Below, piece after piece: positions 54,339-61,425 of a stretch of 64,000 nt of DNA (position 1 is its first letter; the number at the start of each line of letters is the position of its first letter). The notes beneath the pieces were generated by a model. That model saw only the letters and a list, made by a program, of their open reading frames with translations, was not told the origin of the DNA and made no database searches. Where the stretch lies: NCBI GenBank assembly GCA_038110465.1, contig JAYNJU010000001.1:1-64000 (forward strand). Direction: 5' to 3'. The translations under genes and the position numbers were made by a program. The DNA comes from Marisimplicoccus sp038110465. GTDB taxonomy: Bacteria > Bacteroidota > Bacteroidia > Flavobacteriales > Flavobacteriaceae.

Positions 54339-55327
54339 TTCATTAATTCAATTAGTTTCTCAAAACATCTTAATGCATTCTTACTTTTAATAGATTCCTT
54401 AGCAATTTCAAAAGCCTCAATTATTGTAACATTTTTTGACAGTGAAATAGCCATTGAAGCGTTAGCACAAACAACATTTTCTTGTTCACTAGATCCACTT
54501 CCATTAAGAACATTCATAAAAATCTTAGATGATGATTTAACATCTTTACCCCCTTTTATTAAATCTGCATCAATATCCTTTAAATTAAAGTCTTTAGATT
54601 CTAATATAAATTCATTTGATCTAGAATAGACTTTTGTATTTCCTGTCAGAGAAATCTCATCATATCCATCTAAGGCATGAATTATATTATATTCAATTTC
54701 AGTATTCTGGTAGAGGTAATTGTAAATTCTTGCAAGTTCTAAATTATAGACACCAACCATCTGTTTTTTTGGCATAGATGGGTTAACCATTGGACCTAGC
54801 ATATTAAAGAATGTTTTTAATCTAAGTTCTTTTCTAACAGGAGCTACATTTTTCATTGCTGGATGAAACAATGGAGCATGAAGAAAACAAATGTTTGCTT
54901 TATCAACAGCATTTTTAATTTTATCATAGTCATTTGTAAAATTGATACCTAAAAATTCCAAAACGTTACTAGATCCACAACTAGATGAGACACCATAATT
55001 TCCATGTTTAGCAACTTTTACTCCACTTCCAGCAGTTACAAATGATGCTAAAGTTGATATATTGAATGTATCTTTTTCGTCTCCTCCGGTACCGCATAGA
55101 TCTATAGTGTCAAATTCTTCAAGGTCAATTTTTAATGATAAGTCAATTAGAGCTTTTCTGAATCCATTTAATTCTTCAATTGTGATATTTCTAATCATAA
55201 AGATTGTTAGAAATGAAGATATTTCACTTGTATTTAATTTACCCTCTGAAATTTGAATGATTATATCACTTGCTTCCTTTTCAGTTAAGGTCTCATAATT
55301 TGTCAGTCTGTTTAGAATTTCTTTCAT
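54335..55327 (-). CDS. trpD: anthranilate phosphoribosyltransferase
   Basis: 330 residues from the ATG at 55327, which gives the common ATGA overlap with the trpG stop. A TTG 15 nt upstream is possible but deeper inside trpG. Motifs: DLCGTGGDEKDTFNIST near residue 76, VAKHGNYGVSSSCGS and FLHAPLFHPAMKNVAPVRKELR. It joins anthranilate and PRPP. A separate trpG precedes it, so there is no TrpGD fusion. Confidence 0.96.
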   Translation of the reverse strand: MKEILNRLTNYETLTEKEASDIIIQISEGKLNTSEISSFLTIFMIRNITIEELNGFRKALIDLSLKIDLEEFDTIDLCGTGGDEKDTFNISTLASFVTAGSGVKVAKHGNYGVSSSCGSSNVLEFLGINFTNDYDKIKNAVDKANICFLHAPLFHPAMKNVAPVRKELRLKTFFNMLGPMVNPSMPKKQMVGVYNLELARIYNYLYQNTEIEYNIIHALDGYDEISLTGNTKVYSRSNEFILESKDFNLKDIDADLIKGGKDVKSSSKIFMNVLNGSGSSEQENVVCANASMAISLSKNVTIIEAFEIAKESIKSKNALRCFEKLIELMK

Positions 55328-55890
55328 ATACTTTTTACCCAATTTTTTATCATCTTTTTACCCTTCGGTGTTAAAACAGATTCAGGATGAAATTGAACAC
55401 CTCTTACATTATATATTTTATGTTTTAGAGACATTATCTCACCATTTTTATCTAAAGATGTTACAATTAAATTTTCAGGAATTGGTTTATCTACTATCCA
55501 AGAATGGTATCTCCCAACTTTAATCTTACCCTTAATCCCATTAAAAATTATATCATCTTCTATTACATTAATTTTAGTTGCTACTCCATGATAAACTCTT
55601 TCTAAATTTCTAAGTTTTCCTCCAAAAGCCTCAGCAATCGCTTGTTGTCCAAGGCAAACACCTAAAATATTTTTACTTTTAGAATAATATTTTAAAACTT
55701 CTAATGTTTTTCCAGATTCTGATGGTATTCCAGGTCCAGGTGATATTAAAATTGCATCAAAATCTTCTAAATCTTCAACCTCAAATAAATCATTTCTTTT
55801 TACTGTTACATCACAACCTAACTCCTCCAAATAAAATAGAAGATTATAAGTGAATGAATCATAATTATCTATCAAAAATATTTTTTTCAT
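55324..55890 (-). CDS. trpG: anthranilate synthase glutamine amidotransferase subunit
   Basis: 188 residues, class I glutamine amidotransferase. It begins KIFLIDNYDSFTYNLL. ISPGPGIPSESG is followed by the nucleophile Cys in GVCLGQQAIAEAFGG, and the His-Glu pair lies in GVQFHPESVLTPKG. It supplies ammonia to TrpE. Four-nucleotide overlaps at both ends couple it to trpE and trpD. It could also serve folate (PabA role), but no pab genes are here. Confidence 0.95.
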   Translation of the reverse strand: MKKIFLIDNYDSFTYNLLFYLEELGCDVTVKRNDLFEVEDLEDFDAILISPGPGIPSESGKTLEVLKYYSKSKNILGVCLGQQAIAEAFGGKLRNLERVYHGVATKINVIEDDIIFNGIKGKIKVGRYHSWIVDKPIPENLIVTSLDKNGEIMSLKHKIYNVRGVQFHPESVLTPKGKKMIKNWVKSI

Positions 55891-57284
55891 TTTATCAATT
55901 CAGCTTCAATTAAAGCTTTATCTAAAGCTCCTAATTTGTTTTGAACTTCTTCTAATTCTTTTTCTGGATCAGAATCAATAACAATTCCGGCACCAGCTTG
56001 ATAATTTAAAATATTGTTTTTACTAAAAAATGATCTAATAATAATTGCATGATTAAAATTTCCATTAAAATCAATAAAGCCAATAGCTCCACCATAAAAG
56101 TTTCTATTAACTTTTTCATATTTTGCAATTAGTTCTAAAGCTTTATGTTTTGGAGCACCAGAAAGAGTTCCTGCTGGGAAGGTATCTTCAACAACTTGAT
56201 AAGATTTTATATCTTTCTTTAACTCAGCTGTTACTTTTGAAACTAAATGAATTACATGAGAATAAAACTGTATCTCTCTATTTTTTTCAACTTTAACATT
56301 GTTCCCACTTCTACTAAGATCATTTCTAGCTAAATCTACAAGCATAATATGCTCTGAATTTTCTTTTGGATCTTTTGCTAACTCTTTTGCAGTGATTTGA
56401 TCTTTTTCATCATCTCCAGTCCTTTTGAATGTACCAGCAATTGGATGTATTTCTGCTTTTCTGTTGTTAATTACTATCTGGGCTTCGGGGGAGCTTCCAA
56501 AAATCTTAAAATCTCCATAATCAAAGAAGAATAAATATGGAGAAGGGTTTATAGACCTTAGTGCTCTATATACATTAAATTCATCACCCTTAAATTTTTG
56601 GGTATATCTTCTAGATAAAACAAGTTGAAAAACATCACCTCTTTTACAATGATCTTTTGCCTTATTAACATATTCGATATATTCCTTATCACTTATTTCA
56701 GACTCGGGTTGTCCAAGTTTTTTAAAGTCAAAGACCGAATAACTTTTATTATTTAATAAAGCCTCAATTGATTCAATATTTGAAGTTTCATCTATTGTAT
56801 TACAAAATATATGAGCTTCATGATTATATTGACTTATAGCAATTATGTTTTTGTAGATTCCGTAATAAATGTCAGGAATATTAAAATCCTTTTTATTTTC
56901 AATACTAATGCTATCAAAATATCTTATTGACTCGTGGCTCATAAATCCAAATAACCCATTATTTAAAAATTTAAATTTTGATTCTTTAACATCATATTTT
57001 TCAATATAATCATGAACTATTTTTGAAATTTTTTCATCTTTTATAATCTCCCTTGATTCATTCTTGCCATCTGGAAATTTACATTCAACTTTATTATCCT
57101 TGATTTTAATGTGACCTATTTGATTAAAACATATATATGAATAATTGTTATTGGCTAGCATATAATCACTATTCTCAAGTAATAGGCTATTTGGAAAAAC
57201 ATCCCTAATCTTTAAATACACCTCAACAGGTGTAATAGTATCTGCAAAAATTTTTTTATGATAAGTATTAATTTTTATTTTCAT
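55887..57284 (-). CDS. trpE: anthranilate synthase component I
   Basis: 465 residues. Chorismate-binding domain with CKRGDVFQLVLSRRY, GSSPEAQIVI, HPIAGTFKRTG, ELAKDPKENSEHIMLVDLARND (in parts) and FPAGTLSGAPKHKA. First committed step of Trp synthesis. The N-terminal feedback element reads LLLENSD (residues about 34-40), where Trp-sensitive TrpE proteins usually have LLES, so inhibition may be altered. It starts 3 nt after the T tract of the attenuator terminator. Confidence 0.96.
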   Translation of the reverse strand: MKIKINTYHKKIFADTITPVEVYLKIRDVFPNSLLLENSDYMLANNNYSYICFNQIGHIKIKDNKVECKFPDGKNESREIIKDEKISKIVHDYIEKYDVKESKFKFLNNGLFGFMSHESIRYFDSISIENKKDFNIPDIYYGIYKNIIAISQYNHEAHIFCNTIDETSNIESIEALLNNKSYSVFDFKKLGQPESEISDKEYIEYVNKAKDHCKRGDVFQLVLSRRYTQKFKGDEFNVYRALRSINPSPYLFFFDYGDFKIFGSSPEAQIVINNRKAEIHPIAGTFKRTGDDEKDQITAKELAKDPKENSEHIMLVDLARNDLSRSGNNVKVEKNREIQFYSHVIHLVSKVTAELKKDIKSYQVVEDTFPAGTLSGAPKHKALELIAKYEKVNRNFYGGAIGFIDFNGNFNHAIIIRSFFSKNNILNYQAGAGIVIDSDPEKELEEVQNKLGALDKALIEAELIK

Positions 57285-57287
57285 AGC

Positions 57288-57315
57288 AAAAAAAAAGCCT
57301 GTCGTGAGACAAGCT
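57288..57315 (-). terminator. trp attenuator: Rho-independent terminator just before trpE
   Basis: In the minus-strand transcript AGCTTGTC (57315-57308), loop TCAC, then GACAGGCT (57303-57296), an 8-bp stem with one G-T pair, is followed by a run of T residues (57295-57288). The trpE ATG begins at 57284. A terminator inside the leader of a biosynthetic operon, following a Trp-rich leader peptide, is the hallmark of attenuation. Confidence 0.88.
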
Positions 57316-57337
57316 ATATATATAGTTCAATTCACGA
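57302..57337 (-). promoter_or_regulatory. possible antiterminator pairing of the trp leader
   Basis: TCGTGA just after the leader-peptide stop (57337-57332) can pair with TCACGA (57307-57302), which is the loop plus the first bases of the 3' arm of the terminator. This six-base pairing would exclude the terminator when a ribosome stalls at the Trp codons. The intervening CTATATATATAG (57324-57313 region) is itself palindromic. The pairing is short and needs folding support. Confidence 0.5.
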
Positions 57338-57339
57338 TT

Positions 57340-57387
57340 TTACTTTAAATCATATTTCCACCACCAGTAAGTATTAATTTTTTTCAT
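57340..57387 (-). CDS. trpL: trp operon leader peptide (WWW)
   Basis: A 15-codon frame, MKKINTYWWWKYDLK, ending in TAA at 57342-57340. Three consecutive TGG codons lie 8-10 codons from the start, followed by the attenuator terminator and trpE. Its role would be to sense charged tRNA-Trp: stalling favours antitermination, fast translation favours termination. Its ATG shares one base with the TGA stop of the upstream 75-residue gene (TGATG), so its translation is probably coupled to that gene. This differs from classical free-standing trp leaders. Confidence 0.88.
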   Translation of the reverse strand: MKKINTYWWWKYDLK

Positions 57388-57614
57388 CAAGCAAATATAA
57401 AATAAAAACAAAATAAGCCAACAGATACAAACCCAATTATAATAAATATTGCTGTTGAAATTAGTTTTAAATGCTTTTTTGTTCCCTCTGCCATATTCAT
57501 AGAATCTAGCTGAGGCTCATTAACATCTTTAAGTTCATTTATTGATAGAAAAGTAGCTGCAATAACTGCACCTGTACATACTAATCCCATGATGAATATG
57601 AAAGAATCACCCAT
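57387..57614 (-). CDS. small two-helix membrane protein upstream of the trp leader
   Basis: 75 residues. Two membrane helices (about 5-23 and 51-73) flank a hydrophilic loop (NELKDVNEPQLDSMNMAEG). No recognised domain. It starts directly after the stop of the 57-residue gene (TAAATG) and its TGA overlaps the trpL ATG, so it belongs to the transcript that runs into the trp attenuator. A role linked to tryptophan (sensing, transport) is only a possibility raised by position. It may equally be a passenger. Confidence 0.7.
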   Translation of the reverse strand: MGDSFIFIMGLVCTGAVIAATFLSINELKDVNEPQLDSMNMAEGTKKHLKLISTAIFIIIGFVSVGLFCFYFIFA

Positions 57615-57788
57615 TTATTTGTTAAGCATTTGTTTAAAATAACATCCAAAAGAAAGAATTGAAGGCACCCATAGTCCAACGAAAAGTCCCTCATCTTTAT
57701 ATCCATAAAACCAAAGAGAAACTGAAAGAATAAATGATACAAAAGCAGCTCCAATTAGGAATAAATCTGATTTTTGAAAATATTTCAT
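57615..57788 (-). CDS. 57-residue two-helix membrane protein heading the trp transcript
   Basis: A complete frame from ATG (57788) to TAA (57615): it begins MKYFQKSDLFLIGAAF and contains two membrane segments (about 9-27 and 35-50), the second carrying the run GLFVGLWVPSILSFG. I recall similar short proteins with FVGLWVPSI in Flavobacteriia, which supports it being real. Function unknown. It contains two Trp residues, not in tandem. First gene of the unit with the 75-residue protein, trpL and trpEGDCFBA. Confidence 0.72.
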   Translation of the reverse strand: MKYFQKSDLFLIGAAFVSFILSVSLWFYGYKDEGLFVGLWVPSILSFGCYFKQMLNK

Positions 57789-57805
57789 ATAATTTTATTT
57801 ACCGC

Positions 57806-57833
57806 CAAAATACGTAATTACAATTAATTTCAA
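57806..57833 (-). promoter_or_regulatory. possible promoter of the small-protein/trp transcript
   Basis: On the minus strand TTG (57833-57831) precedes TATTTTG (57812-57806) by 18 nt. The -7 element lacks one base of the TAnnTTTG spacing, so it is an imperfect match. Transcription would start near 57800, about 12 nt before the first ATG. I see no better promoter between here and trpE. Confidence 0.35.
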
Positions 57834-57893
57834 AAAACTTAATGGTAAGTTTTTTAATTACTAATTCATTTTTTACTTTTCAAAAAAATAAAA

Positions 57894-58205
57894 ATGAAAA
57901 ATTTAAGTTCAGAAGAGCTAATTGAAAAATTAAAAAATGAAAAAGATGGATTTATTTTAGATGTAAGATCATCTGAAGAATATGAACAGTCTCATATCCC
58001 AAATGCTAAATTGCTTAATATTAGAGAGCCACAATCTTTTTTAGAAGGTTTAGAAAAATTAGATAAAACCTTGAATTACTATGTATACTGTCACTCAGGT
58101 GTCAGAAGTGTTCAAGCGTGTCAAATCATGCAATCATTTGGATTTAAGAACTTATTTAATTTATTAGGTGGTATTTCGGAATGGACTGGTGATAAAATTG
58201 ATTAA
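57894..58205 (+). CDS. rhodanese-like domain protein
   Basis: 103 residues, single-domain cytoplasmic rhodanese. ILDVRSSEEYEQSHIPNA is the family start. The active-site Cys66 lies in YCHSGVRS, followed by FNLLGGISEW. Such proteins carry sulfane sulfur from thiosulfate or persulfides. Monocistronic by layout; no sulfur-metabolism neighbours. Confidence 0.92.
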   Translation: MKNLSSEELIEKLKNEKDGFILDVRSSEEYEQSHIPNAKLLNIREPQSFLEGLEKLDKTLNYYVYCHSGVRSVQACQIMQSFGFKNLFNLLGGISEWTGDKID

Positions 58206-58229
58206 CTGTTAATTGATTTTGTTAAAAAA

Positions 58230-58261
58230 TTGCTCTTGTCCTTGTATTTATTTTATATTTG
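58230..58261 (+). promoter_or_regulatory. promoter of the alanine/glycine symporter gene
   Basis: TTG at 58230-58232, a 21-nt spacer and TATATTTG (58254-58261), an exact -7 element. Transcription would begin near 58267, leaving a leader of about 48 nt before the ATG at 58315. I see no stable structure in that leader. Confidence 0.5.
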
Positions 58262-58314
58262 ATTTTTCTGATCTTACTTAAATATAAATTATTCTAAAAT
58301 TAAAATTACAGATT

Positions 58315-59811
58315 ATGTTGTTACAAGAAAAAATAGGAATAGATGAAAGAATTAATGAAGCTTTTCAACCAATATCAAATTTTTGGGAGGGATTAATCCT
58401 TCATGAGTTCTTTGGTACTGGAATCCCAACAATTATTTTCTTATTAGTAGGTGGAGCTGCTTTCTTTACTTTCTATTTTGGATTTATAAATATTAGAGGT
58501 TTTGGTTTATCACTAAAAACAGTAATGGGTAAATATGATGGTTTAGATAAAAAAAGAAAAGATAGTGGAGAAGTAAGTCATTTTCAAGCCCTTGCAACTG
58601 CAGTTTCAGGTACTGTTGGAAACGGAAATATTGCAGGTGTAGCTATGGCAATTGCAATAGGTGGACCTGGAGCTACATTTTGGATGATTCTTTGTGGTCT
58701 TTTAGGAATGTCATCCAAATTTGTAGAATGTACTCTTGGTGTTAAATATCGTGATGTTGGTTCTGATGGAACTGTTTATGGTGGTCCAATGTATTATTTA
58801 TCTAAAGGTTTGAAAGAAAGAGGATTTGCTAAGCTTGGAAAAATTCTTGCTGTAATTTTTGCAATACTTTGTATTGGTGCTTCTTTTGGTGGAGGAAATG
58901 CCGCTCAATCTAATCAAGCTGCTCTTCAAATGGTTAGCTTATTTGGTTTATCAGGTGGTTCTGCTAGAACGATTATAGGAATTATCATGATGATTGTGGT
59001 GGGAATAATTATAATTGGAGGTATAAAAAGAATAGCATCTGTAACTGAAAAAATTGTTCCTTTTATGGCAGGTATGTATGTCTTAGCTTGTCTTTATATT
59101 ATTTTCTCTAATTTATCTTATGTTGATGATGCTTTTGCAATGATAGTATCTCAAGCTTTTGCTCCAACAGCAGCTGTAGGAGGTTTTATTGGAGTTTTGG
59201 TACAAGGATTCAGAAGAGGTGCATTCTCTAATGAAGCAGGAGCTGGATCTGCATCAATAGCACATTCAGCAGTAATTACAAGTTATCCTGCATCTGAAGG
59301 TCTAGTTGCTCTTTTAGAGCCTTTCATTGACACTGTTGTAATTTGTACAATGACAGCTCTTGTGATAATAATTTTTAATGGTGACAACAGCTTATTTACT
59401 TATGGAAATTTAGTTGATGGATCTACTGCAGTAATGGTTAGAGGTCAAGAACTTGAAGGAGCTGGATTAACATCTGCAGCTTTTTCTGAATATATATCTT
59501 TTTCTGGTCCATTTTTAGCACTTGCAGTTGTATTATTTGCCCTTTCTACTATGATTTCATGGTCTTATTATGGTCTTCAATCATGGATGTATGTTTTTGG
59601 AAAAGGTAAAATATCTGACTTAACTTATAAAGTGTTGTTTCTTGTATTTATAGTAATTGGTGCTGCTGGAGATATGTCTTCGGTTTGGGCTTTTTCTGAT
59701 GCTATGATTTTAGCTCTTGTATTTCCAAATATGATAGGTTTATTTATTTTATTTCCAAAGGTTAAAGAGGAACTTTCTAGATATATTGGAGCAATTAATA
59801 ATCAAAAATAA
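58315..59811 (+). CDS. alanine/glycine:cation symporter (AGCS family)
   Basis: 498 residues with about ten or eleven membrane helices. AGCS landmarks: FQALATAVSGTVGNGNIAGVA near residue 85 (core SGTVGNGNIAGVA), GSDGTVYGGPMYYLSKGL, and QGFRRGAFSNEAGAGSA near residue 300. It imports alanine or glycine with Na+ (usual in marine bacteria) or H+. Stands alone with its own promoter. Confidence 0.93.
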   Translation: MLLQEKIGIDERINEAFQPISNFWEGLILHEFFGTGIPTIIFLLVGGAAFFTFYFGFINIRGFGLSLKTVMGKYDGLDKKRKDSGEVSHFQALATAVSGTVGNGNIAGVAMAIAIGGPGATFWMILCGLLGMSSKFVECTLGVKYRDVGSDGTVYGGPMYYLSKGLKERGFAKLGKILAVIFAILCIGASFGGGNAAQSNQAALQMVSLFGLSGGSARTIIGIIMMIVVGIIIIGGIKRIASVTEKIVPFMAGMYVLACLYIIFSNLSYVDDAFAMIVSQAFAPTAAVGGFIGVLVQGFRRGAFSNEAGAGSASIAHSAVITSYPASEGLVALLEPFIDTVVICTMTALVIIIFNGDNSLFTYGNLVDGSTAVMVRGQELEGAGLTSAAFSEYISFSGPFLALAVVLFALSTMISWSYYGLQSWMYVFGKGKISDLTYKVLFLVFIVIGAAGDMSSVWAFSDAMILALVFPNMIGLFILFPKVKEELSRYIGAINNQK

Positions 59812-59834
59812 TAAGGTTATTAATTTCATTTAAC

Positions 59835-59853
59835 TATATTTGCCTGCGCAAAT
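59835..59853 (+). promoter_or_regulatory. rpsU -7 element fused to an inverted repeat
   Basis: TATATTTG (59835-59842) is an exact -7 element. It overlaps the perfect inverted repeat ATTTGC-CTGC-GCAAAT (59838-59853), which spans the expected transcription start about 20 nt before rpsU. No TTG is found at the -33 position. The repeat may be an operator or may only reflect start-site sequence preference. Confidence 0.5.
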
Positions 59854-59861
59854 AATTTTAT

Positions 59862-60056
59862 ATGTTAATTATACCAATTAAAGACGGTGAAAACATTGAT
59901 AAAGCTCTGAAAAGATTCAAACGTAAGTTTGATAAAACTGGTGTAATGAGATCTCTAAGAGACAGAAAACAATTTGTTAAGCCATCTGTTGAGCATAGAA
60001 GTAAAATTCTTAAAGCTCGTCATATTCAAAGACTTAAAGATCAAGAAAACCTTTAA
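59862..60056 (+). CDS. rpsU: 30S ribosomal protein bS21
   Basis: 64 residues, strongly basic. KDGENIDKALKRFKRKFDKTG is the family start (core ALKRFKRKFDK), followed by VMRSLRDRKQFVKPSVEHR and a basic tail. In Bacteroidota bS21 sits near the anti-Shine-Dalgarno end of 16S rRNA and is linked to the lack of SD-led initiation, which fits the start regions seen in this window. Followed by xerC after 39 nt. Confidence 0.96.
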   Translation: MLIIPIKDGENIDKALKRFKRKFDKTGVMRSLRDRKQFVKPSVEHRSKILKARHIQRLKDQENL

Positions 60057-60095
60057 ATACTTATTTTTTTTTATCATACATCGTAAATTAGGTGT

Positions 60096-60983
60096 ATGTT
60101 AATTGGAAAATTTTTAGATTATTTAAGAATAGAAAAAAACTATTCCAATCATACAATTACTGCATACAATAAAGATTTAAATGAATTCAAAGACTTTCTA
60201 TTGAATGATTTTAAAAGTTCTAATATTAAAAATGTTGAGTATAAACTGATTAGATCTTGGATTGTAAGTATGGTAAATAATAATTTATCAAATAGATCTA
60301 TTAATAGAAAAATTTCATCTTTAAAATCATTTTATAAATTTTTGGTAAAGACTCAAACAATAAAAGTTTCTCCATTGATTTCACATTCCCCACTTAAACA
60401 GTCAAAAAAAATACAGGTTCCTTTTTCAAAAGAGGAAATCAAAGAATTGTTAGATGGAGATCTTTTTAAGAATGATTATAGAGGTATACTTCAAAAAACA
60501 ATCATTCAGTTTTTTTATTTTACTGGTGTAAGAAGATTTGAGTTGATCTCCATTAAAAACTCAGATATTGATTTTGATTCTTCCTCCTTAAAAATAATGG
60601 GTAAAAGAAACAAAGAGAGAATAATTCCTATGCTACCAAGTCTTATAGAAGTTACAAGAGACTATATGAATTCAAAAATTAAAAATTCCATAAAATCAAA
60701 CAATGATTTTCTTTTTCAGAATTCTAAAGGTGATCAGTTATCAGAAAAATTTGTTTACAGAACTGTTAATCAATATTTCAAATTAGTGTCTCCAAAAGTA
60801 AAGAAAGCACCTCACGTTCTTAGACATAGTTTTGCCACACATTTAATTAATGAAGGGGCTGATATAAACTCAGTAAAAGAACTTCTTGGACACTCTAGTT
60901 TATCTGCCACTCAAGTCTATAGTCATACAAGTATGGAAAGAATAAAGGAGGTGTTTAATAATTCACATCCTAGAGCTAAATAA
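60096..60983 (+). CDS. tyrosine recombinase XerC/XerD-like
   Basis: 295 residues, housekeeping size. N-terminal SAM-like core-binding domain (FLDYLRIEKNYSNHTITAYNKDL in two parts), then the catalytic set: Arg in TGVRRFELISI, Lys in MGKRNKERIIP, His/Arg in HVLRHSFATHL, His in LLGHSSLSATQVYSH with the Tyr nucleophile. It resolves chromosome dimers at dif. Next to rpsU, as in other Flavobacteriia, so not an integrase of a mobile element despite the nearby tRNAs. Confidence 0.9.
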   Translation: MLIGKFLDYLRIEKNYSNHTITAYNKDLNEFKDFLLNDFKSSNIKNVEYKLIRSWIVSMVNNNLSNRSINRKISSLKSFYKFLVKTQTIKVSPLISHSPLKQSKKIQVPFSKEEIKELLDGDLFKNDYRGILQKTIIQFFYFTGVRRFELISIKNSDIDFDSSSLKIMGKRNKERIIPMLPSLIEVTRDYMNSKIKNSIKSNNDFLFQNSKGDQLSEKFVYRTVNQYFKLVSPKVKKAPHVLRHSFATHLINEGADINSVKELLGHSSLSATQVYSHTSMERIKEVFNNSHPRAK

Positions 60984-61009
60984 TATTCAAAAATTATTTC
61001 TTTTTTACT

Positions 61010-61039
61010 TTGTTTGAGGAAAAAAAAGCATTTATTTTG
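61010..61039 (+). promoter_or_regulatory. possible promoter of the four-tRNA array
   Basis: TTG at 61010-61012 lies 20 nt ahead of TATTTTG (61033-61039), an imperfect -7 element of the same form as that ahead of the trp transcript. Transcription would start near 61046, 12 nt before the first tRNA. Confidence 0.4.
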
Positions 61040-61057
61040 CAATCTGTTTTATAATAA

Positions 61058-61131
61058 GCCGATATAGCTCAGCTGGCTAGAGCAGCTGATTTGTAATCAG
61101 CAGGTCGTGGGTTCGAGTCCCTCTATCGGCT
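61058..61131 (+). tRNA. tRNA-Thr(TGT)
   Basis: Acceptor stem GCCGATA pairs with TATCGGC. Anticodon stem GCTGA/TCAGC encloses TTTGTAA, anticodon TGT. T-loop GGTTCGAGTCC. First of a four-tRNA array. Confidence 0.97.
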
Positions 61132-61149
61132 CTTTGAAATTCTGAAATT

Positions 61150-61231
61150 GGGGAGATACTCAAGCGGTCAACGAGAGCAGTCTGTAAAACTGTTGGCTAC
61201 GCCTTCGTAGGTTCGAATCCTGCTCTCCCCA
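61150..61231 (+). tRNA. tRNA-Tyr(GTA)
   Basis: Class II tRNA. Acceptor stem GGGGAGA pairs with TCTCCCC, anticodon stem GCAGT/ACTGT encloses CTGTAAA, anticodon GTA. Long variable arm (TGGCTACGCCTTCGTA region). Second of the array. Confidence 0.97.
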
Positions 61232-61238
61232 CACAAAA

Positions 61239-61311
61239 GCGGGAGTAGCTCAGTTGGTAGAGCGTCAGCCTTCCAAGCTGAATGTCGCGAGTTCGACCCT
61301 CGTCTCCCGCT
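61239..61311 (+). tRNA. tRNA-Gly(TCC)
   Basis: Acceptor stem GCGGGAG pairs with CTCCCGC. Anticodon stem TCAGC/GCTGA encloses CTTCCAA, anticodon TCC. Third of the array. Confidence 0.97.
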
Positions 61312-61320
61312 CTACTTTTT

Positions 61321-61392
61321 GCCGATATAGCTCAGGGGTAGAGCGTTTCCTTGGTAAGGAAAAGGTCCCGAGTTCAAATCTCGGTATTGGCT
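61321..61392 (+). tRNA. tRNA-Thr(GGT)
   Basis: Acceptor stem GCCGATA pairs with TATTGGC (one G-T pair). Anticodon stem TTTCC/GGAAA encloses TTGGTAA, anticodon GGT. Its first 15 bases are the same as in tRNA-Thr(TGT). Last of the array, 33 nt before the sugar porter. Confidence 0.97.
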
Positions 61393-61425
61393 CATCTTTT
61401 ACTCAATAAGTTTTTATATTTGAAT

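Noticed and set aside
60096..60983. Tyrosine recombinase next to tRNAs as an integrase of a mobile island
   Set aside because: Size and position beside rpsU match housekeeping XerC; no attachment-site repeat or phage genes seen.
61351..61425. 75-nt upstream extension of the sugar porter reading frame
   Set aside because: It begins inside tRNA-Thr(GGT). The ATG at 61426 gives a normal sugar porter N-terminus.
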